NCBI RefSeq assembly: GCF_035222275.1
Contig: NC_085885.1
Location: 2,914,001 to 2,978,000, forward strand
Source of the DNA: Podospora bellae-mahoneyi
Taxonomy: Eukaryota; Ascomycota; Sordariomycetes; Sordariales; Podosporaceae
Direction: 5' to 3'
Length of the DNA stretch: 64,000 bases
The position numbers and the translations under genes were made by a program. Each line of letters starts with the position of its first letter. Position 1 is the first letter of the stretch. The notes under the pieces are model-generated. The model did no database searches. It was not told the DNA's origin and was given only the letters and a program-made list of their open reading frames with translations. Shown here in pieces: positions 10,196 to 21,610 of the stretch.

Positions 10196-11285
10196 GCTGA
10201 TGCAGCTCAGCCGATGTGTTTGACTCGAAAAATCTAAAGCCTTGAAAAAGAATTGAAGCCTGCACCAGGCACTTTGGATAATGTTGTCAGGTTGTTGTCG
10301 CGCTGATCGTTGATCGCTCCAATGATGTTGACCAAAAACATGTCCTGTGAAGGTGCGCTGTACCCCACAAAGAAGCTGCAAAGTTAAAATTTGACTTACT
10401 TGATGACCGTTCACTATCAACAGCAGGAAGAGATGCCACCCAGGTCGTTTCATTGTATGTTTTGTTCCACCAAATCATTGCTGTCGTCAATTGAACACGC
10501 CAGCCAAGAATCCAAGACCGCCTCTCAGCTTGGCCGCGGCTACTCCCGACGACATGCCTTGGCACAACTCATCTGGGGATGTGTCAAAAGGTGGGAGTTG
10601 AAGCACATTTAAGCATCCGATAGCCCGATCAATTCCCCGGATTTTTGAAAGTCAATTACCGATGACGTTGACAGAATTTTCACCCCAATCGCCGCAATGC
10701 GACGCTGTCCCCGGCTGGCGCTGTTAAACAGTGGCGGAAATCTACCGATCTTTTCAACGCTCAGGGACGGCTTACACATGAGTTGCCTAAATGGTCACCA
10801 GTCGCCCACGATTTGCGGGGGAGTGGGTCACCCTCCAGTTCACAAAACAAGATGTTCGCAGACGGACACCTCCTATCGGCCCTACCGGCAATGCTTCTCA
10901 GGGACTTTTATCAACGGCTAGCTCACCGCAACCTTGAACCAGCTGGCCGACAGGGTCCTCGCCCCGCCGGCTATCAACCGTTGTTGGTCCCTGGCGTTGA
11001 ACGAATGATCACTTTGGGTTTTTGACCCGGTGTCCAAATGACGAGCGCCTCGGTTGCCACCTACCTCGCTGATATCAGAGATTAAATATACGACATCAGC
11101 GCGGGTTGTCCCTCAAACCCCGCAGCGGATCGACATTCCGGTTCAACCTTGTCTTACCGGTCCCTCATTGTTATCTCTGTAACCCTTCCTCCCTTCTTCG
11201 GTCGCCCTTCTTTTCTGTCGCAAATCTGGACGGCAAGACATCGCGGCCCGGGACGACAGCTGCCTCTGTTTGGCAGCAACGCAAA
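10196..11285. other. intergenic, MFS permease promoter
   Basis: No gene. An AT-rich TTAAATATAC lies near 11083-11092, a possible core promoter element for the permease. Pyrimidine-rich sequence follows up to its ATG. Confidence 0.45.
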
Positions 11286-12926
11286 ATGGCCGACGAAAGG
11301 AAACCCGCGGATCCGCCATTAAGATCCCAATCACCGCGCCCAATAGTGGATAGCAAATCACCACCCTCACCACCCCCTTCCGACAAGGTCTTCTCGCCAT
11401 CACCACCCCATACCATGACCCCCGAACGGCGCACCATCGTGGAGAAATCCCTCAAGCGCAAACTCGACACCCGCTGCTCCCTGTTCGTCCTGATCTACAT
11501 CATGAACTACCTCGACAGGAACAACATTGCTGCCGCCCGCCTCCGCGGCCTCCAAGACGATCTGTCACTCGACGACCAGCAGTACGCTACTTGCCTCAGT
11601 ATTCTCTACGTGGGGTATATCCTCATGCAGATACCCTCCAACATCGTCATCAATCTCATCTCTCGACCATCACTCTACATCGCCGTTGTGATGCTCGTCT
11701 GGGGCTTGATCTCGACATTGACAGGTATAGTCACTAACTTCTCTGGCATGGTCGGGACGAGATTCCTGCTGGGATTTGTGGAAGCGGCGTTTTTGCCGGG
11801 GGCGTTATTGATTTTGAGTAAATGGTACACGAGAAAAGAATTGACGACGAGGAACGCCATTCTTTTCTGCGGCAATCTCATCAGTAACGCTTTCTCGGCA
11901 CTGATTGCCGCCGGGGTGCTATCCAACATGCAAGGAGTTCTAGGGCACGCAGCATGGAGGTGGCTGTTCTGGATCGAAGGCGGGTTGACCATGGCTGTTG
12001 CCATCAGCGCGGCGTTTATCCTTCCTGATCTTCCGACAAACACTAGGGGTTTTACGGAGGAGGAGCTGTATGTTGCGCAGCTGAGAATGACAGAAGACGT
12101 TGGCGAAGAGGACAAGGATGCAGAGGGGCAGAAAATCTTTGATGGATTTTTTATGATGGTGAGGGATTGGAAGGTTTACGTTATGATGGTGGCTTTTACG
12201 GCCTATACGGTCGGGTTGAGCTTTAATGCGTTTTTCCCGAGCTTGACACAGACATTGGGGTTTAGCTATGTGCCGACGCTGTTGATGAGCAGTCCGCCTT
12301 GGGCGTTTGCTTGTGCGGTTACGTTGGTGGTTTGTTGGCATTCGGACCGGACGCAAGAGAAGGTGAGTTTTTTGATGTTTTAATATCCCCCGGTTTTTCA
12401 GGGACGGCTTACTGACGTGAGATAGTTCTGGCATATCACGCTACCCATGGTTGGTGGCCTTGTGGGCTTCCTCATTTGCATGGTCACGCTCAACACGGCA
12501 GCTCGATATGTCGCTTTGTTTCTCCAAGCATCTTCCTACGCCGGCTTCGTCGTGTTTTACTCGTGGATCTCGTCTTCTTTCCCACGACCACCTGCCAAAC
12601 GCGCTGTGGCTCTCGCTGCTATCAACGCCTTCAGCCAGCTGGGCAATGTGGCTGGGATGTATGTCTGGGACTTGAAGGAGGATGGCTACAGGAAGAGCTA
12701 TGGTATTGTCACGTCTATGTTTGGTGCTGCGATCTTCGGGTGTTGGGTGTTTAGAACTATCTTGGCGAGGTTGAACAGGCAGATGGAGAGGGAGGAGGCG
12801 ACGGCTGTTGCGGAGGGGAGAGTACCAGCTGGTGAGAAGGGTGAGGGTGTGGTGACTGGCAGTGAGACAGAAGATGGAGGTGTTGTTGGACCGAGGATGG
12901 TGAGGCCGTTTAGGTATTTGCTGTGA
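11286..12926 (+). CDS. MFS transporter, allantoate/anion:cation symporter (Dal5-like) family
   Basis: Exons 11286-12362 and 12426-12926 give 525 aa with about twelve membrane helices. The Pro/Ser-rich cytosolic N-terminus (residues 1-55) is followed by the family signature MNYLDRNNIAAARLRGLQDDL and then LSILYVGYILMQIPSN, typical of anion:cation symporters (Dal5, Tna1, vitamin and nicotinate permeases). The second MFS half includes HSDRTQEKFWH across the splice site. The 62-base intron keeps codon phase 0. The protein imports small organic anions or vitamins at the plasma membrane, but the substrate cannot be read. The nearest ATG upstream of the core was chosen (AAAATGGCC context). Confidence 0.92.
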
Positions 12927-13808
12927 TCTTGGATGTGATACGATGGTTGTTTGGAAACCGTTCGATCGCTTCTCGGATATGGATTGATGATGATCGGGGC
13001 GAGGTTGGGAATATTGGATGTCGGGGTCTTGGCAGTTGAAGTCATGGAGTGGGATATCAAATGGGCTATGGCGCAAGGCCTGATCTTTCGAGTGTTGCTG
13101 CATTCGAATTCGGGAATTTGTTGAATGAATTTGCCATCATTGAAGGCTGATCGTCTTTTTGCTTGCCGTTTGCTGTGCAGGAGGCATTTCTGCCTTCTGT
13201 TCTGGGATTATTGTTCTTTCGAGAATCGGCAACAAAATGCCGTGCCGCAGCATCTTCATCCCACCGGTATGCCTGACATATGGATGGAGGATTTATGAGC
13301 GTCATTATTCATATACAAAAGCTTCGAGAATGACGTTCTGAAGCCTTGGCAAGGTTACATTGCTGGGCAGATTTCAGGCTTTGTTCTGGTGTTGGTTCTT
13401 TGGGTTTCGCACTGCACCAAGACAATAGTGGCACACAATGATTGGCTACAAGGTATGGATCTTCTTCCCAAGGTGACACTTCGAATGACAACATAGCCAA
13501 ACCGGGCCACGGCAGTGCAAGGGGCGCAAAGGTGGATTTTGTATTGGCCAGCGATCACACCCCTGCTCAGCCTCCTTCACTTTGCCCCGAAGACCTGCGT
13601 GATGGACAGGGGTTCGACACAGCACGTTTGCGGTGGTGTTGGAGCTAAAAAGGACCCTGCCGCCCCATCTCCCCCGCCTTTTGGAGTCCTGGAGCTACCA
13701 CTATTTACTATTTCGACATTTTTCATGTGGTATACAGATACCATATTGGATTATTTACCAGCGGCCTAGCACAATCATCTCACCAACATCTGACGCACAT
13801 CTGACACC
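12927..13808. other. intergenic
   Basis: 3' flank of the permease and promoter of the next gene. Several minus-strand open frames here are shadows of the permease or low-complexity. Nothing supported. Confidence 0.4.
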
Positions 13809-14956
13809 ATGTCGCTCCTCGAAAGGCGGGAAGGCCTCGCAGTCACTGCGGGCCTGACTGGCATCACCTTGACACCGCTGGTCGGGGTGATGGTGTTAAG
13901 CTTCCGCCGTGTTATCCGTCACTCGCAAGCTATTAAAATCGCCAACTTGTTATTCCGGATCGCGCTGCCAGTATACATCATGTATGTCCAGCCGCCTCTA
14001 TCATCCGTCGTCTGATTAGGTACTAAGAGCAATCTGTTAATGCAGCGGCGTGATTCTCTACACATCCTACACGGCCGTCATTGCAGCTGGAACAGCAACT
14101 TACCGTACCGAGCTTCTACTCGGGCTCATGTCGAGTCTCTTCTTGGCTTCTGGCGTTATTCTTCTCACAAGCTCGATATACCTCACCGCACTTGCCGCGC
14201 TCTACATCGCGATGGGTAGAACAAAATGGTGGTCGTGGCTGAGACTTGATACACTACTGGGCGCCGGTCTCTTGTTTATTCTGCTCATTGCCTATTGGGG
14301 CAGGAATCTTTCAGACGTTGTTGAGGGCAGCTCGAGCACGTACCGCACATCGAGGATGCGGTGGCTGCTGGTTGTGATCGACTTGACGCTGTCGGTGATG
14401 TCTCTCAGCGTTGTTGGGATTGCGTTGTATGCGCTGCCGAAGTTGAAGAGGTTGAATCAGATCCCGCTTGGCAAGGTCAGTGCATTTTCACCCAAGTATG
14501 CTTTCATGCTGAGACTAACCCTATCATCAGATGCCAGTGTTGTTGGTAATTGCTGCTTTCCTCTGGGCTTTCACCGTGGTATACGGCTTAGCCACCACCA
14601 TCAAGAGCATTACCGATGAGTGGGAAGAAGACGAATGGGTTGCTAACCGTGTGATTTTCCCGCTGTTCGGTCCTTGGGTCACCAGTGCTGTTGTTTGCCT
14701 GCTGTACTTGATCCTTCACAGCCCGGTCTGGTCTGATCCGGCTGCCATCCCGGCTGATGGGAGACACGGCCCTACACAGCCACACTATGGGCCTCAGCAG
14801 GGGAATCCTCAGATGGGCTACCAGCAGCAGCCGTATCAGCCCGGTTATGCGCCGCCGCATAACCCATCTGGTTACCCACAACAGCCTCAGCAATATCAGC
14901 AACCGCAGTATCCTGCGCAAGGGTATCAGAACCCGCATGTCACCAATTTCAAATAG
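13809..14956 (+). CDS. seven-helix membrane protein with Gln/Pro/Tyr-rich tail, unknown
   Basis: Exons 13809-13981, 14046-14475 and 14531-14956 give 342 aa. About seven hydrophobic segments are visible (near residues 10-31, 43-72, 80-112, 125-143, 163-188, 203-222, 243-263). A cytosol-like tail follows, built from GYQQQPYQPGYAPP-type repeats. The layout resembles fungal seven-helix proteins of unknown function, and no ligand-binding motif is recognised. Both splice joins keep phase (AT|C gives Ile; AAG|ATG). The PQ-rich tail may mediate protein interaction or phase separation; that is inference only. Confidence 0.8.
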
Positions 14957-15587
14957 ACGCTAGGTTGGGTAACTTGGCTTTGTAAAGTACATGTTGTGCC
15001 GAAGGATGGAGGTCGGCTTTTGGATTTGGAAGGGATTTAGCGTTGGGTTTTGTTGGATACCCCCTCTTGTTGACACTGTCTATGTTGATGCAGTCCTGCG
15101 GTTTGGATAACTTTGTGTCTCAGCATAAATAATTGGAAATATCATCTTGTGCAAAATACTGTCCCTTTGCCTACTGTGAACCAACTGTTGTCCTTAATCC
15201 TTGGGGGCATTCATCCTGTCAAGAAGTTCCATGGATGCGAATCCCTCGTGATCGAGCCGTGCACGTTTCAGCAACGGTCACACAGCATGAATCTGGATTT
15301 CTCCTCTTTCCAAAACCCCTTTTGGTTGGCCTTCAACGCGCCGTTGGCTCCTGTGGCTGTCGTCGGCCCGAGAAATGCGCACCAGCAAACCCAAGTTGCG
15401 TCATTGGACGTGGTGACGTCACCACAAAGCCCAGGCTTCCCATCCAGCCATCGTCGTATAACGCGGGGTTTGGTCCTCCCCTTCCCTTCTTCTTCTTGGC
15501 CTGCGCAAAAAAACATCAACGATCAACGGCCGACCGAACCAAAAAAGACCATTCTATTGACATTGCATTGACCGCCACACAGAAAAA
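14957..15587. other. intergenic, promoter of small membrane protein
   Basis: No gene. Open frames across 15113-15591 lack a credible start and show no domain. Confidence 0.45.
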
Positions 15588-15981
15588 ATGATCTCTAACG
15601 CACTCTTCTCGACCCTCCTCGCCCAGCTGTGCTGGTTCGCGACGTTTGCGCTCGCCGCGCCGGTTGACACGGTCCATGTCGAGGGTGGTAACGCGTGGCA
15701 GTATGGGACTGGTGGTGGGATTATTGGTCTGATTGTCTTGATTCTGGATATCATTGTCTTCAGTAGGTCTTCTTGCGTTGCGAGTTGTTGGGTGGGAGTA
15801 TGCTAACCACTTGGCAATAACAGTTGAGGTCTTCCAGTCTAGCAGACCCCCCTCGTCCAAGCTTCTCTGGTCGCTGGTTGTGTTCCTATTCCCTGTTGTT
15901 GGCATGATTATTTACTACGTCTTCTCGAACCGCTCGGCTCACAACAGCAGGAATGGATATGAGACTTTGACGCAGGGTTAA
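15588..15981 (+). CDS. small two-helix membrane protein, PLDc_N-like
   Basis: Exons 15588-15762 and 15824-15981 give 110 aa. The N-terminal signal peptide (residues 1-24, ending ALAAP) precedes a short linker. Two hydrophobic helices follow in the pattern GIIGLIVLILDIIVFIEVFQSSRPPSSKLLW-type, then LVVFLFPVVGMIIYYVF. That pattern is the short membrane module known as phospholipase-D-nuclease N-terminal (PLDc_N), usually found without the nuclease. The splice (A|TT gives Ile) joins the two halves of this motif, supporting the model. Its biochemical role is unknown. It is probably an endomembrane or plasma-membrane protein. Confidence 0.82.
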
Positions 15982-16302
15982 GGGAGGATCATGACGGGCG
16001 TAAGGATGAGAGAGAGAGGGAGAGGGTGGAAGGAAGCGGGAGTAGTAATGAGAGGATAATGATACCGGGAGACCTGCACAACCGAGATTGGGAGGAGATG
16101 ACAACACGCACGGATGGACTTTACAGGCAGCTTTTGCGCATGGAGTTGGGTTGTAGCTGGATCATGGCTTACATAATTACATGAATGCAAACGATGCATA
16201 CTCTTTTACATGGGCCCCCTTCTTCTTTTGTTCTGGACCGAAACACAGCTTGCGGGATGGGGGTTGCCTTACAGTTTTGCTACTTCGAACTTGGCTGACG
16301 CA
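15982..16302. other. intergenic, convergent 3' flanks
   Basis: Short spacer between two convergent genes, with purine-rich runs near 16010-16040. Nothing supported. Confidence 0.4.
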
Positions 16303-18098
16303 TCAGTTCGGTGCCCATCTTTTGACCACAGGCTTCAACCCATCATCGAAACCTCCTTCAAAAACAGCACGATAGCCACCATCCAGATTCACCGCATCAT
16401 ACCCGTCCTGCTTCAATATCCTGTAACCCAGATAGCCCCGGTATCCAACCTGGCAATAACTGATGATGGGCTTGTCCTTGGGCACCTCGTCCAACCTCTT
16501 CCTCAAATCACCCAAGGGAATGTTGACAGCCCCATCAATATGCCCACTCGCAAACTCCTTGGGCGACCGAACATCCAACAAAAAGTAATCCTCCAAGCTC
16601 TTCCTCCTCCCCTTTGACGTCTCAAACGCAAAGTCGGCAGCGTGGACAATCTCCACATCCCCCCTCAGCACATTCCCAGCCACGAACCCAGCCATATTCA
16701 CCGCGTCCTTTGCGCTCCCAAAAGGAGGCGCATACGCCAGCTCGAGATGCTCCAGATCTTCCACCGTCATCCCCGCCGTCAGCGCCACGGCCAAAACATC
16801 AGTCTGCTTGTCCACACCTGCGTTCTCCGGCCCGGTGACTTGGCCCCCAAGCAGCTTTCCGTTTTTGAGATCAAAGTGGATCTTGACCGTAAGTCGGCAC
16901 GAGCCGGGATAGTAACCGGCGTGGTTGACCGGGTGGACGGTGACCCAGTCGTGGTTGCTACCACTAATCTCGTCAAGCTGGTGGGCGCTTAGCCCTGTCA
17001 TGCCGACTGCTTTTCCGAAGACCTTGCAGACCCATGTGCCGATGTTGCCCCGGTATTTCGTCTCCTTCCCGCAGATGTGATCGGCTGCTAGACGACCCTG
17101 TCGGTTTGCCGGTCCGGCGAGGGCGAGCATTTTGTTCTTGTCTGGATGGTCGAGGCCGAGGAGGAGAAGGTTGGGGGTTTCGACCATGTCTCCTACCGCG
17201 TAGATGTTTGGGTCCGAGGTCTGCATGTGCTCGTTTACTGTGAGGCCTGTTTTGCCGGTTTTGAGACCGGCGGCTTGGGGGATGGAGAGGCGGGCGCGGA
17301 CGCCGGCTGCCATGATGACGAGCTCGGCCGGGATTTGTTGGCCAGAGGGGGCGAGCTCGACTTCCTGGGGGAGGATTTTGGTGACTGTGGCGTTGGTGAT
17401 GAGGTTTACGCCGTGGGCGTTGAGTTCTTTTTCTAGGGGGTAGACCATGTCTGCGTCTGCGGGGGGGAAGATGTGGGATAGGCGTTCGATGACGGTCACT
17501 TCTAGGCCTAGGAGACGGAGGTTTTCGGCGGCTTCGAGGCCGATGAAGGCGCCCCCTATTACGGCGACGGTTTTCACGCTGTGGGTTTTGATGTATTCTT
17601 TGATGGAGTCCAGATCGCCCAAGGTGGTGAGGTGGAATACCTGGTTTCCATCCGCGCCTTCGATGCCTTTTGGTGTGATCGGCTCTGCTCCGAGGGCTAG
17701 GACGAGTTTATCGTAGGGCATGATGTCCTTCTGTCCACTGATTCGATCATTGACAAGGACTGTTTTGTTTTGTCGGTCGATGGAGACAAGTTCGGTGTTG
17801 ATTTTGACGTCGACGTTGAACCACGAGGTGATTTTCTCGGGAGTTTGAACGTGGAGTGCGTCGTCTGTGGGGATGACGCCGGCGAGGGCGTAGGGGATGC
17901 CGCAGTTGGCGTAGGAGATGTAAGGCCCGCGTTCGAGGACGGTGATGGGGGTGTGTTCGGAGAGGCCTGGTGATTGTTAGCCGCTTCGTGGTGGAATGTT
18001 GGTATGGATGGAAATTACTTACGGCGAAGGCGCGTTGCGCAGGACATGCCGCCTGCTACGCCGCCGGCGATGATGATTCCTTTCGGGGTGGTAGACAT
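16303..18098 (-). CDS. CoA-disulfide reductase-like flavoprotein fused to rhodanese
   Basis: Exons 18023-18098 and 16303-17966 (minus) give 579 aa. Residues 1-20 form the FAD-binding start (GIIIAGGVAGG). SYANCGIPY places a single redox cysteine at C47, the hallmark of CoA-disulfide reductase and NADH-oxidase relatives. The NAD fold follows (VIGGAFIGLEAAENL), then GDMVETPN for FAD, then a C-terminal rhodanese domain with active-site loop CQVGYRG (C530). This CoADR-rhodanese layout is well known in bacteria, where it reduces CoA disulfides or persulfides. No mitochondrial targeting peptide is obvious. The splice (C|GC gives Arg) is phase-correct with a GTAAGT donor. In a fungus this suggests persulfide or CoA-thiol redox chemistry, possibly of bacterial origin. 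Confidence 0.9.
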
Positions 18099-18550
18099 CG
18101 TGGCTGCTGGTATGGAGTCTAGCGACTGAAGCTGGGGTTCGGAGCAGCTTGTGGTTGGATGGTCGGCCTGGAATCGCGATGAAATCTCAGGTTGAGTGTC
18201 GGTTTCAATTCAGTGTGCTTTGACACATGTTGTTCGACTTTTCTGTGGTGATGTCGTCACTGTATCGTGGGGTCTGCATGTGCGGTGTGAAGGTCGGAGC
18301 ACGCACCGCCTAGAAAGTGGTCATCCCATCTTTCCGACTGCTGGGTAACTGAGCGTGGAAAGATGAGGCGAAGGCAGCTGTTTGAGATCACTGTTTTTCA
18401 AGTGACCACCGGAATTCCGAATTGTCTGTCGGACATCATGGAGAGGTGAATAAGAATATGGAGATGATGATGATGGGCGCAGGAAGATTCAACGGCTGAA
18501 GCTGAAAAAGAAAACGATGACGAACATGGGGAAAGAAATCGAAAAAGGCC
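18099..18550. other. intergenic, promoter of the CoADR-rhodanese gene
   Basis: Upstream region of the minus-strand flavoprotein gene. It ends at the T-run of the tRNA-like element. No gene seen. Confidence 0.4.
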
Positions 18551-18688
18551 AAAAAGTCAAGCCCAACAGGATGCCCGTCCTCGTTTCGAACGAGGCACCT
18601 CCACCGCCCACTTTCCTTCCACCGCGGATGAAGTGCCAGAAGGGCCCATGGGAAACAGTGCAGTGTGCTATCCAATTACACCATGAGC
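18551..18688 (-). ncRNA. tRNA-like Pol III element, copy A
   Basis: Read on the minus strand it starts GCTCATGG and shows a perfect A box (TGGTGTAATTG), a tRNA-type D-arm (GTGT pairing with GCAC), a perfect T-arm CCTCG-TTCGAAA-CGAGG containing the B box GTTCGAAAC, and a T5 terminator at 18551-18555. The A and B boxes are much farther apart than in a normal tRNA, because an insert of about 50 bases sits where the anticodon loop and intron would be. That insert contains the block CCCATGGGCCCTT and CACTTCATCC shared with copy B at 24865-25007. The acceptor stem is poor, so it is probably not a functional tRNA. It is either a tRNA-derived SINE or an uncharacterised Pol III RNA. Confidence 0.6.
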
Positions 18689-19407
18689 AGTTCTGCCTGT
18701 TGAATGGAAGGTGCTCAAAACTGCTATAAGTATTGAGAGCAGAGCACGCTGCGGGCCCTTTTGTCTCCAGCAGAGGATGTGGAGGTTCGAGTAATTTGAC
18801 ACTGAGCAGTTTCCCAGACATATCCATGTGGTCTCTACTTGTTTCAAGTGAATCATTGACTTGGAAGTCGACCTTATGTCCGATGTTGTCCACATGCCTC
18901 CGTTACGATATGATGGCAATAGCAAAACTCCTGAAACTTTCTATAGGCTCTTCACACACCCTGAGTTTAATTTGCTCGAGAACGGCCCCGAGTCACTCCT
19001 TGTTTTCTGCCAAGTTTTGGTCATCGCAGGACTAACGCATGATTGTTGCGAGTTTTGAATGTACAGGCCACCACCAACCTCGCTTCTCTATTCCAATCAC
19101 TTCAACACGAAATTGGACTTGGCTCAATAATCTCTGGGACTATGCAACGCTCAATGTGCAAGCGGCAGTACACACCATACCTGAGTATTCTAGTCTCGTC
19201 CTGGCCAGCTGGGCCGCCGAGTTTCACTTTTTTAGCTTGCCAAGATGTGGGGGTCAGTTGGTTTGATCTGACTCTGAGAACATGGCAATTTGTATATGAG
19301 TAAGGCTTGGACACCCTCTGCAGTTTTACAATGAGGTTCCAGAAGAGTTGAAGACTTTGCCTACCAAGTCAAACTACGACCAAAAGATAGACTGCATCGG
19401 ATTTGTG
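18689..19407. other. intergenic
   Basis: Contains TATAAG at 18725-18730, which is CTTATA on the minus strand about 37 bases upstream of tRNA-like copy A and a candidate Pol III upstream TATA. The rest shows nothing supported. Confidence 0.4.
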
Positions 19408-20258
19408 ATGTACCGAAACACCTCTCCAGTCCACAATCCTCCGCCTCATCAGGCATGGCCAACCTACAACAGTCAACCCGACATGATTCCTATGCAACCA
19501 ATACAAAATCACGGCACGAATCTAAGCCCAATGGGTACATGTCCCACAGCTCTCCCGAATAGTTACATGCCCACTCACATTCCACAGTCCAGCGCCGCCA
19601 AAACCCCCATTGTCGCGCCACCACCGATGCCACAATCATCAAGTCAACCATACTTCCACAACTCGCACAACTGCCCCGGCCCCATCACTCAAAATCACAT
19701 GCTCTACAAGGATAGCAGCTCCTGGATAACGGTATATCTGAAATGGGTAAACTGCCCCTCCTGCCATGAGGTGGCCCCGGTGAAAAGAGTCATCAACTAT
19801 GATTGGAGGTGTGTCTGCATTCTCCCTGACAAGCGCCATCTATACACACTAACATCAAACGCACCCACTGGCTCAGTCTGAAGATGTGGGGTACTTGGAT
19901 CCTCGGCTGCCTCCTAACATTGTGCTGCATGATCTTCTGTTGACCGACAAAAAACGGCACCAAGGACTTCCACTGTGAGCAGTGCGGGGCCAAGGTATCG
20001 TTGCTTGTGAGGAGTAAACAGGTCAGAGTGTATGAACCAGGCGGAAGGGTGTGGGAGTATCAGATACCAAAAAACGACTGGCAAACAACAACAGGAAGAA
20101 GAGTGGGCAGCAGCACAGGTACTTCTGGCAGCACACATGGCCAACGTACAAGGACAAGCAATCGGGAATTTGGCGGCGTTAATTCTGGCGTGATGGACTT
20201 GATGGAATATAGCAACCTTAACGTATTTGAGCCTTTTCCTATATCGACTTCTACATGA
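19408..20258 (+). pseudogene. LITAF-domain (zinc, membrane-inserted) protein with internal UGA
   Basis: Exon 1 is 19408-19808 and exon 2 starts at 19877 (68-base intron, CTAAC branch site about 25 bases before the acceptor). The Pro/Gln-rich N-terminus is followed by the first half of a LITAF domain: VNCPSCH (residues 115-120) and the hydrophobic insertion WGTWILGCLLTLCCMIFC. A UGA at 19941-19943 then interrupts the domain. After it the same frame continues without further stops through HCEQCGAKV, the second zinc CxxC, to 20258. LITAF proteins sit on the cytosolic face of endosomes, with both CxxC pairs binding one zinc, so ending at the UGA would remove half the zinc site. Options are a recent pseudogene, read-through, or stop-correcting A-to-I editing. 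Confidence 0.6.
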
Positions 20259-20884
20259 TGAATATGCCTAAATCGAGGCAGCACGGAGTGGCGCTGTTGA
20301 CGCAAAACATAAGGCGGACCACACTCTCATAAACCTCTGGCAACTGGTTCACCTTGTCTGTATAGACCAAATGCTCTTTCCCTATGTTTGAGGGGTATGG
20401 TCCCAGCTATCTCGGGGCATTTCGCTTGCATGTGCTGCTAAACTGGGGTTTTGCCGCTCGCGCGCGCTTCGAAATCCGCCTTCTCCGAGCTGTCGAACCG
20501 CTTCCAAACGGAGAGGCAGGATGGAGGCTGGGATGAAGAACCCACTGTAAAACAAAGTAGATGGTGAACTGAACAGTAAATACAAGTCCCCGATTGCGTG
20601 GGGAGCGATTAACTTGGGGAAGGCCGCAAATATGAGATATATTTCTTCTCATAGATTTGGTGGCGAATCCTTCACCAAGCCACTGTTCGCTTTTCAACTA
20701 CATCATGAGCCACATGGGCGTCGGTCTCGAATTCGGACTCCGAACACCACCACGATGGTGAGATGTAAGTAAGTGCTGATTTTCCACTGAGGACAATCAG
20801 CTATATAATGCCCGCTTTCTACCATTTTTCGTTCTAGGTGGAACACTTGGCTTACGTTTGAAGCCCACAACAAATCTTAGGACA
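20259..20884. other. intergenic, BTB gene promoter
   Basis: No gene. A clear TATA-like element lies at 20803-20809, ahead of the BTB gene. Confidence 0.45.
20803..20809 (+). promoter_or_regulatory. TATA-like box
   Basis: TATATAA located 76 bases upstream of the ATG at 20885, a usual spacing for a fungal core promoter. Confidence 0.5.
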
Positions 20885-21610
20885 ATGGATTCCAATGCCC
20901 CTGTCACCGTTGACCAACAATTGGCGCTACCACAATACAACGAACTCATCAGCAACCCCCTCGAAAAAATAACTCTGAACGTTGGTGGCCATAAATTCAC
21001 TACAACAATCAATAGTCTCACCACCAAGAGTTTTCTTTTCAAGCTGCTTCTACAAGGTGATTGGAAGTCTTCTTTGCATGAAGATCAAAGCATATTTATC
21101 AACTCCAACCCAGAAGCATTCCGGCACATTCTCCAGTATCTGCGGCGTGGCGTATTCCCACTGATCTATGACCAGAAGAAGGGACATAACTACAAGCTTT
21201 ACGCCGACATCCTAGCCGAGGCCAAACATTTCGGCATCCCCAAGTTAGAATGCTGGCTCACCGATCAGCTGTACTTGCGCTGCATCACCAGCTCAACAGT
21301 GTGGAGTTCCGCATACAAGAATGATAGGATTCAGACTGGGTTCCAGACGACGTCAACACCGCCAAGACACCTGTCTCTCCTCACCTTGCCGAGGATGGAA
21401 ACCCGTGCCCCAGGCGGTCTTGCTACCTTTCTTTGGGAACAATGCAGGATAACGTCGAGAAATATCGTTGGGCCGAAGTTGGTAGATCGATCAGGTTCAT
21501 TCAAGGATGGTGTAGTGACTCAGGGTAAGTTGTTGAGTGTCACAAGGCAAAGGCCAACCACCCGCGACCACGACCAACAACACTGCCAATATCACCGTAA
21601 GGAGGGGTAA
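20885..21610 (+). CDS. BTB/POZ protein, potassium-channel-tetramerisation (T1/KCTD) type
   Basis: Single-exon reading gives 241 aa. Residues 27-130 carry the T1-type BTB fold: ITLNVGGHKFTTTINSL, FINSNPEAFRHILQYLRRG, then LYADILAEAKHFGIPKLECWL. Such domains form homo-oligomers and in KCTD proteins bring substrates to Cullin-3 ubiquitin ligase. No channel domain is present. Residues 135-241 are low in recognisable structure. A GTAAGT at 21524 could be a splice donor, in which case the last about 28 residues differ, but no convincing acceptor was found. ATG at 20885 is the first in frame. Confidence 0.78.
   Translation: MDSNAPVTVDQQLALPQYNELISNPLEKITLNVGGHKFTTTINSLTTKSFLFKLLLQGDWKSSLHEDQSIFINSNPEAFRHILQYLRRGVFPLIYDQKKGHNYKLYADILAEAKHFGIPKLECWLTDQLYLRCITSSTVWSSAYKNDRIQTGFQTTSTPPRHLSLLTLPRMETRAPGGLATFLWEQCRITSRNIVGPKLVDRSGSFKDGVVTQGKLLSVTRQRPTTRDHDQQHCQYHRKEG

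Noticed and set aside
9770-10453. 227-codon minus-strand frame
   Set aside because: Shadow of the Gly/Asn-rich tail of the GH76 gene.
12441-13103. 220-codon minus-strand frame
   Set aside because: Antisense to the second exon of the MFS permease; composition typical of a shadow frame.
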